The notes under the pieces: model-generated | What the model saw: only the letters and a program-made list of their open reading frames with translations | Database searches by the model: none | What the model was told of the DNA's origin: nothing | From: Portunus trituberculatus | Lineage: Eukaryota > Arthropoda > Malacostraca > Decapoda > Portunidae | Reading direction: 5' to 3' | Assembly (NCBI RefSeq): GCF_017591435.1 | Contig: NC_059299.1 | Coordinates: 6,914,980-6,978,979 of the forward strand | Length of the DNA stretch: 64,000 bases | Position numbers and translations under genes: made by a program | Shown: positions 54,331 through 64,000 of the stretch, one piece after another | Layout of the letters: each line of letters begins with the position of its first letter | Position numbering within the stretch: position 1 is the stretch's first letter

Positions 54331-54679
54331 TAATAATAATAAGAAGAAAGAAAAAGAAAAAAAAAAAGAAGATGAAGAAGAAGAAGAAGAGCCTTTAATT
54401 CCTTATCGCTGTATCCCAATGAATGTTTCCAGTCTTAAAGGAGGGAATTGAGGAGAGGGGCGGGGGAGGAGACAGTTTCCAGCGCGCTTCACCTCATTCA
54501 TCATTGGGTAACATTTTTCCTTCGACTTTTATTCCCATCAATTTTCTGGGCGGATCTTTTATAGCCGAGGGAAAACTGAAGGAAAACTGAAGGAAAACTG
54601 TGGAAATCAGAAAAAAAGTGTAGGTAATCGCGAATTGGTGAAGAAAAGAGGAATTATTTGTGATCATTTTTACGACCTA

Positions 54680-54681
<2 letters not shown>

Positions 54682-54760
<79 letters not shown>

Positions 54761-54885
54761 GTGCGTCATAAAACGAGCACTTTTCTTGATTGCTGTGTTC
54801 TGGGACGAGGCAACTGAGGTGTGAGGTATTTACTGTACCAGACACCCTCCTCCTCCTCCTCCTCCTCCTCCTCCTCCTCCATCTC
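54682..54885. repeat. (CT)n-(GT)n compound and (CTC)n
   Basis: CT at 54682-54721 joins directly to GT at 54721-54757. CTC triplets are at 54848-54880. Confidence 0.94.
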
Positions 54886-54989
54886 TTTTAGTCTTCTCCT
54901 CCTCCTCCTTCCTCTCCTTTCTCCACTTAAGCCAGGATTCATTTTAAAGAATTAAACAAGTACTTGGTATCAATAAATTCACGGCAATA

Positions 54990-55140
54990 AATCCATCCAA
55001 TAACGTCACGAAAAGCAAGAGCGTGATTGGCTGCCGACTCTCAATGTCACGGAATTCTTGAACGTGATTGGAGGATAGCATGATTGGTCCTGTTAATGAA
55101 GCGAATTATATAATGAACGTTGCCTGTCGTAATTAAGAAA
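54990..55140 (+). promoter_or_regulatory. Candidate promoter: four CCAAT boxes, CRE-like site and TATA box
   Basis: CCAATAACGTCACG (54997-55010) combines a CCAAT box with a CRE-like site. Three inverted CCAAT boxes follow in similar wording: GTGATTGGCTG (55024), GTGATTGGAGG (55065) and ATGATTGGTCC (55081). TATATAA lies at 55107-55113, about 20 bp past the last one. No convincing start codon or exon follows in the A-rich sequence downstream, so this remains a motif-based suggestion. Confidence 0.35.
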
Positions 55141-55144
55141 TGAG

Positions 55145-56178
<1,034 letters not shown>

Positions 56179-56264
56179 TAATCCAGTTCATTACTCGCCT
56201 GGAATATTGGCAAGAGCTGGAAATAACCCGTATCGCAAATTTCCAGACTAGAATTCACCTCTTA

Positions 56265-57100
<836 letters not shown>

Positions 57101-57289
57101 GGGGTCTCAGTTTCCAATATATCTTCAGTCAATAAATCTTCAGTTAGGAAAGACTCTTGTCCAATTTTGCGAGGCGCTTCAGGGACATGGCCACAACCTT
57201 CAAGAAAAGTGTAAAAGTGTAGATCTCAATGAAAACTCTCGGGAAGAGAAACCATTCGTCCAGGTAATGGGAGACGAACCACCAAGTAA

Positions 57290-57470
57290 CACAACAGACA
57301 GACAGACAGACAGACAGACACAGAGACAGACAGACATACACGGAGACATGGAGATATTGACAGACGAACAGATGGAGACAAGGAGATAAATTGACAGACA
57401 AAGAGGCAGGAAGACAAACGCGCAGGGACAAATAGACAGACAGACAGACAAACGGACAGACACATTCCTT
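57290..57470. repeat. Degenerate (GACA)n stretch
   Basis: Perfect GACA runs at 57295-57320 and 57433-57450 within looser GACAGACA and GGAGACA words. Confidence 0.85.
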
Positions 57471-57587
57471 CATAAAAAAACACAGGAAAAACTAAAAAAA
57501 AAACACCTACAAATATGAAAATAAAAGTGAAGAAAAATAGAAAACAACCATGATAATTTTTAATCCACACTACTGACCTAGAATAGT

Positions 57588-57820
<233 letters not shown>

Positions 57821-57932
57821 ACAGGGCGAGGAGTGGCATGATGGCAGGCCGGCAATGTCTAATGGGTCAGAAGACACGAAAACCTTGCCTTGTGGAAATA
57901 ATCGAGTTTGGAATCACTTAAGAACAGAAGAG

Positions 57933-58122
<190 letters not shown>

Positions 58123-59720
58123 ATAAATTTAGGTTTAGTGTCCTCCTTCAGTAATTGCTCTTTTCCTCAGGGTCTCTGGAGGTCTTGCTTTCTTTCTTAT
58201 CAGGAGAAATGCACAGAGGGAGAGAGTGAGAGAGAGAGGGACAGAGAGAAAGAGAAAGAGAGGGGCAGGAGACAGACACACTACATGACCCTGAAAGAAG
58301 AAAAGGAAGACGAAGAAAAAAAAGAATGAAAGAAAACGAAGCATTACAATGACCCTGTAAAAAGAATAACAAGAGGAAGAAATAAAATATAAAGAAAACG
58401 AAGAAAGGCTAAAAGTCTTGACACATCTTTCATCAACACAAAAAAAAAAAAAATGTCTAGCTATAAGAACACGAATTGCCAAGTTTAATATTTCTCTCCT
58501 GGGTCGTGGGTGTCTTTCTCACTACTAATAGGGGGCGCCGATCCCTCTCTCGCCCCTGCATCTCCTAGAGGGATTAAGTGATGCACACGTACTGATTTCT
58601 GGTCTGAAAGTGGAGGGTGATGAAAGCCCAGGAAAGGGTTAATAATGGAAGAGGAGGAGGAGGCGGAGGAGGAGGAGGAGGAGGAGGAGGAGGAGGAGGA
58701 GGAGGAGAAGAGGAGTAGCTACAACAGAAATGTGAGGAAGATCAGAACAAAGAGGGATCAAAGAGTACACGAAGGAAGAGATGAGAAGAGAAGGGATGAA
58801 GGAGGAAGAGGAAGAGAACACAGGAAAGTACGAGTAGTAGGAAGAGAATGAATAGAAGGAGATCAAAGGAAAGAGGAAAGGGATGCAGGAAACTACAAGT
58901 AGAAGGAGGAGGGCAGAGAGGAAGAGACCTGAAGAGGAGGAAGAGGAAGAGGAATAAGCCGGAAGAGGAAAAGGAACAGGAAGAAAGGAAACAGGAAACG
59001 AAGATTATGAAGCCAAACGAAATCTGATGTAATATTGTAACAGGATTCTCAATACCATTCAAATTGTAGGAAGAAGGTTTAGAATTCAAGGGAAAAAAGG
59101 AAGGAACAGAATCACAGTATCTACAAAATTATGATATTTAGAGAAGAAAAAAAAGGTAGAAGAATGAGAAAGTTGACGATGAAAACAATATCTACTAAAA
59201 GAAAGATGAAGAGGAAGACTGCATATAGGAGACGAAGAATAAAGAGGATGAAGAACAGGAAAAGGAGCAAGGAGAGAAGGAAAACATATATACTAAACAC
59301 GATATGGATAAAGGGAAGGAAGATGAGGAAACACGGACAAGAGGAAGAGGTAAGAGTGAACCTGAGTGTGATGAGGACTGGAAACATCGAGGAGTGATGA
59401 GGTGTGGATGACCATCAGTAATCAAAGCATGAACTGAGAAAATAAATCTTCCAGCTTTGCCAAATCCCTTGCTGTAACCTGGCACATCCATAACAAAGAC
59501 CTTCCTAAATCACGGAGGGGAGGACGGAAAGCCAACACATACTCACTAAAGCGGAGGTAATCCACGGGGGACGAGAACGTGAACTGCAATAAAAGGAAAA
59601 GCTGATTAGAGCAATGCAATCTAAGAAAACAAAAATGACGGATCAAGGCAGATAAAAACAATAAGTGATTCAAGAAATGAAGGCATATATATATATATAT
59701 ATATAGTGATATATAATAAA
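58123..59720. other. Purine-rich spacer
   Basis: GGA array at 58647-58706 and loose GGAAGAGGA sequence to about 59,370. No gene recognised. Minus-strand frames are Ser/Phe/Leu low complexity. Confidence 0.55.
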
Positions 59721-60429
<709 letters not shown>

Positions 60430-60430
<1 letters not shown>

Positions 60431-60860
60431 TTAAAGAGTTTCTCTTGGCGTGGGTGTTGAGAGAGGAGGGAAACATGAATGACTGAATCTATAAATCAAA
60501 ATTCATACAAAAATAAAGAAAAAAAACATACAAAGTCTTACAAAACTAGTTCACAAGCCGTGTTTGTCTAAGCGTGGATTTTAAAAAGAGCTAATTGACT
60601 GTCGAAACGGAAAAAAAACAACAACAATAAATACAAATGAATAAACATAAGATCTTTTATGAATACCGTAAACATGAATAGTATTTTTCTAAGTGTAGGC
60701 GTAACAACACTCGCATGACGGAGGAGAGTGACACAAAAATGACGAAAAAACACAAAGGAAAAAACAAAACGAACACAAATATAGAAGCTTTTATGAAAAC
60801 TTTGTAGGTATAGTGTTTCTCTCAGCGTGGGCGGCGCGGGAGCTGATTGGCTGACGAGAG
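60430..60860. repeat. Diverged tandem repeat, ~120-130 bp unit, four copies
   Basis: A landmark resembling GTGTTTCTCTCAGCGTGGGC recurs at about 60436, 60559, 60679 and 60812, with other shared words such as CTTTTATGAA before it. The last copy continues into GAGCTGATTGGCTGAC, which is the CCAAT box of the promoter-like cluster. The second copy has the decayed version GAGCTAATTGACTGTC at 60588. Confidence 0.6.
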
Positions 60861-61080
60861 CTATGACGTAATTGAGTGGCGCGCATAAGTCAGATTGATG
60901 ACGCAACTTCCTGGAGGTCTTCGGACAGCAGCGTCTCGAGTTGAGTTACTGCACATCCATCGCTCTCTTTCCCGCCGCCTCCTGAAGTACCGCGGCCCTC
61001 ATAGACTGGAAGAAGAGTGGGGGGTGCAGGATGGAGGAGGGGCTAGAATGACGGGAGGGATAAAGATGGCGGATGTGGAA
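60841..61080 (+). promoter_or_regulatory. Candidate TATA-less promoter with NF-Y, CRE, ETS, E2F and YY1 motifs
   Basis: Within about 230 bp the + strand has an inverted CCAAT box (GATTGGCTG, 60844-60852), a CRE-like site (TGACGTAA, 60864-60871), a second one (TGACGCAA), an ETS core (ACTTCCTGG near 60906), an E2F-like site (TTTCCCGCC, around 60968-60976) and AAGATGGCGG (61063-61072), the YY1 motif often found at or just after the start of housekeeping genes. The segment is richer in CpG than its surroundings. The ATG inside the YY1 site opens a frame of only 13 codons (MADVEEGNEWRWN) before a stop, so no protein is assigned. Nothing shows that it is transcribed. Confidence 0.4.
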
Positions 61081-61119
61081 GAGGGAAACGAGTGGCGCTG
61101 GAACTAGATGGAAGGACTG

Positions 61120-61700
61120 GAAGGAGGAAACTGGAAGAGGGAAAAGAATAGTGCTGGAAGGAATGGGAGGGACTGGAAAAAGGTGGACAAGATGGGAAGA
61201 AAGAAAGTGATGTTGGAAGGAAGGATAGGAGCTGGAAAAAAGGAGGTTTAGAGGAGATAGAGAGGGTGGAAGGAGGAAAGGAATAGTGCTGGAAGGAATA
61301 GGAGGGATTGAAAATAGGTAGAAGGAATGGGAAGAAAGTGATGCTGGAAGGAAGGATAGGGACTGGAAAAAGGAGGTTTGGAGGAGATAGAGAGGCTGGA
61401 AGGAGGAAAAGAATAGTGCTGGAAGGAAAAGAAGGGACTGAAAGGAAATGGAGAGTTTGGGAAGAAAAAAAAATTATGGTGGGAGGAAGGATAGAGGCTA
61501 AGAAAAGAAGGTTTGAAGGAGATAGAGAGGCTAGAAGGAGGAAAAGAAAAGTGCTGGAAGGAATGGACGGGCTGAAAGAAGGTGCAGGGGTTGGAAAAAA
61601 AAATGGGTTGGTGCAAGGAAGGATATAGGTTGAGAAAAGGACGTTAGAAGGACATAGAGGGGCTAGAAGAGGGATAGAAACAGTACTGGAAGGTGGAGGG
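61120..61700. repeat. Purine-rich minisatellite, ~130 bp unit, about five copies
   Basis: The phrase AATAGTGCTGGAAGGAA and relatives recur near 61148, 61286, 61414, 61545 and 61680, with shared GGAGATAGAGAGGCTGGAAG and GGAAGGATAGG segments between them. The long minus-strand frame across it (61043-61981, rich in Ser, Pro and Phe) is the product of this repeat and not a protein. Confidence 0.75.
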
Positions 61701-62025
61701 ATGGAAAAAGTGGAGTTGTAATGAAGGAAGGAGTGATGCTGGAAAGTGGAGGGATCTGGTTCTGGAAGGAGGGATAGAGGATGGGCTGAAAGGATAGGAC
61801 ATGTACTGGAAGAAAATATAAGAATGAGCTGGTATTGGAAAGAGGGAGGGAAGAAAGATGGTACTTGAAGGAAAGGAAGGACAAAGCAAGGCCATAAATG
61901 TAGGAAGTAGAGAGATGAAGAGGAAGAGGTGGAGTAGGAAGGAAGAGCAAGGGACGTGATAAGAGAGGGACCATTATCCAAAAATACACAGGCTAATGTG
62001 ACGCGTTTTAGAGGATTCAGGGTTT

Positions 62026-62255
62026 AAGTTCCTTGTAGCAAAGCGATTTAAGTCTGCTCTAAGATAACGGTGAGGTAAAATACGTGGATTTTATACTCCC
62101 CTGAACGTAAAACTGCTAGTGTAGAGTTTGTAGCCCCTTGCAGTAAAATAGCGAAAGCTTTGTAGTACCTTGTAGTAAAGTAAAGAAGGTTTTGTTGTTC
62201 CCTGCAGTAAAAATGGAGCAGACTCAGTGGCGCTCGTAGTAAAACACGCAAGGTA
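62026..62255. repeat. Short minisatellite, 32 bp unit
   Basis: Three clear copies start at 62126, 62158 and 62190, with the pattern TTTGTAGTNCCTTGCAGTAAA. Weaker copies are seen at 62026 and 62231. Confidence 0.65.
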
Positions 62256-62877
62256 CTCGTGTGTCTCAAGGCGCAGGGAAGCAGTAGCCTTGCAAAACAT
62301 CACACTACTTGTATCCCTTGCCGGAGGAGCATAATTCACCTGCCGCCGGGACACAGAGCCGTCGTGAAGTGGCCCAGAATCCTCTCCTGCAGGTGTTAAC
62401 TCCCCAACAGCTTAGGTAAATGGGAGCTGTCAGCAGAAGGTTAGGTGTCTTGGCTACGATTCAAGCTGGTGGATGGACGGAAGGATTCAAGGACGCTGTT
62501 GTGAAGGGAATAGGAGAAATGAATCGCCGGAATTGCTGCAGGATCACAAAAAAATTGAAAAAAAATAATGAAGGTCAAAGTGAGAGAAGGAATCCCAGGC
62601 AAGAGAGGAGAGACGTCGCAGCTCACCTGTTCCCCTCGCTCGTTAGTCTTCCCCTTCACCTGGCGCGCTCCGGAAGGGAAAACAAACCCGGCCAGCAAGC
62701 AAGGGCGTGCACAGGAACTACTTCTCCTGCACCCAAGCTCAAAATCAGCGATGGAAGAGGAGAGAGTCCCGGTGTTTTTGGGTCACTTCGTTACTGTCAA
62801 ACATGTTCCCTCCATCACCACCACCACCACCACCACCACTACTACTACTACTATTACTGCTCCTGCTACTAAAACTG

Positions 62878-62910
<33 letters not shown>

Positions 62911-64000
62911 TTACCGTTGAACAAAAATAATAAATACTACAGCTAATACAACTACAGTCCAATCTCAAACACTATTACTACAACTACGACCTCTACCGTA
63001 CAACAAGAGCTACAACGGTGTAACTATAACCATAAATATAACTACAGTAAAACAACAACTACTACAAGGACAACAGGGCATAAGAGGGTAATTCTCCACA
63101 AGAACACCTGCAGAGGGAAAGGTTTGAGTGCACGCAACAGTCTCACACCACCACCGCCTCCACCCGTGTGCCTCCCGACCCTCACGTGGGCAATAATGTC
63201 TCTCGTGTAAACTTGGTCCACCTCGCAACTCTTCGGGCGAGGAAGTGTCCAGGGGCGAGCCTCTCCTTATTGGGCTTTACTGGGTGAGAGTCAGGGTGGT
63301 GGAGGCACGGAGAGGCGAGGCTGGAAAGTTTTATCACACACCCTATCTCCTTTTGTCTTCCTGTCGCCTCCCTTGCCTCGGGTTGTCTTTGTCAGTGAAT
63401 CCGATGGGTGTTTTGAATGTCGAGTGTGGTCTTTGTTGCTTTTGTAAGTTTTGTGAAGGTTAGTTTTCTTTTCTTGTAATTTGTCAGGTAAACCAGATTA
63501 TGTTTGATTTTTGGGATTTTTTGTGTTAATTCGTATTGTTTTAAGCTACTAATTCGTTTCTTTTTCTTACAATGAACTGCAAGAAAATTTAAGATGTTTT
63601 TGACTTTGAGAACAATTCTATTACGCTTTCGTCATATGTACTTAACTGTACTTTTTTTCACAACGACATAAGAAACTTCTATAGAATCTGATGGAGATTT
63701 TTCTTTCCTTTGTTTCGTCGCATAGTTTTCAGTAACATCTTTTCTTGTCTCCTCGCTCACGCTGTAGTAGTCCTTGATAACACAAACACACAAGTTAAGG
63801 GGAACAAACTTTTTCCCCTCCTATTGAATCACGATAGAATAGACTACTCAGAAATTATCTACAAAAAATAACAGTAAGAAAAAAAAAAAGATGCCACACA
63901 AGTTTCTTTGTTCAGAATTACACTAGAAAAAAAAAAAAACACACACAAAGATATGAAAGTTATGAAATTCCAGTCCTCCCTCGTTTTCTTATCCTCCATT
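62256..64000. other. Mixed spacer with ACC/ACT triplet run
   Basis: ACC at 62815-62838 and ACT at 62838-62910. 62380-62780 is GC-richer and has a 150-codon + strand frame (62420-62872) that ends in the triplet array and is not recognised. 63470-64000 is AT-rich. No gene is called. Confidence 0.5.

Noticed and set aside
61043..61981. 312-codon minus-strand open frame, the longest in the window
   Set aside because: It is the complement of a purine-rich minisatellite and repeats with its ~130 bp period.

Overview
This window looks like nuclear DNA from an arthropod, most likely a decapod crustacean and perhaps a crab. Four things support this. Dinucleotide and trinucleotide microsatellites, mainly GA/CT, CA/GT and GGA/TCC, recur every 0.5 to 1 kb. 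There are short interstitial tracts of the arthropod telomere motif TTAGG. There are tRNA-derived SINEs. The only recognisable coding piece is a single exon of a Dpr-type immunoglobulin cell-surface protein, with proper splice sites. The species is inferred from sequence character, not from a database match.

Layout. 0-20 kb: pyrimidine- or purine-rich spacer, large GA arrays, a three-copy ~285 bp tandem repeat (4.0-4.8 kb), a tandemly duplicated segment carrying two TTAA-flanked MITEs (5.8-6.4 kb), a 13 bp minisatellite nested in a ~255 bp three-unit repeat (14.7-15.9 kb) and a dense microsatellite block (16-17.5 kb). 20-40 kb: a SINE bracketed by GT arrays (20.3-20.6 kb), a CCAAT/CRE cluster (26.2 kb), a TTAGG-like tract carrying a MITE (29.9-30.4 kb), a CpG-richer stretch (37.6-38.2 kb) and a four-copy ~135 bp repeat (39.1-39.6 kb) related to one at 21 kb. 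40-54 kb: more arrays, then MITE copy D, the Dpr exon (47,908-48,242) and a run of CT arrays just past its splice donor. After these come a second SINE type inserted in a TTAGG tract, a second copy of the first SINE, a fifth MITE and a ~270 bp GAA array. 54-64 kb: a CCAAT/CRE/TATA cluster (55.0 kb), very long GA, CA and AT arrays, a promoter-like cluster of NF-Y, CRE, ETS, E2F and YY1 motifs (60.8-61.1 kb), and a ~130 bp purine-rich minisatellite.

Gene content. Nearly all long open frames here are translations of microsatellites (poly-Glu, Ser-Leu, Arg-Glu, Thr-His, Cys-Val, Tyr-Ile) and are not genes. The Dpr exon is on the + strand. Its neighbouring exons are not visible, so much of the window may be intron of that one gene or intergenic DNA. 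I see no rRNA, no CRISPR array, no bacterial or viral genes and no intact transposase or reverse transcriptase. I do not see a new multi-gene system. The points most worth following are the Dpr exon and its CT-rich intron start, the promoter-like clusters, the TTAA MITE family, the GT-bracketed SINE, and the repeated pattern of opposed GA and CT arrays.
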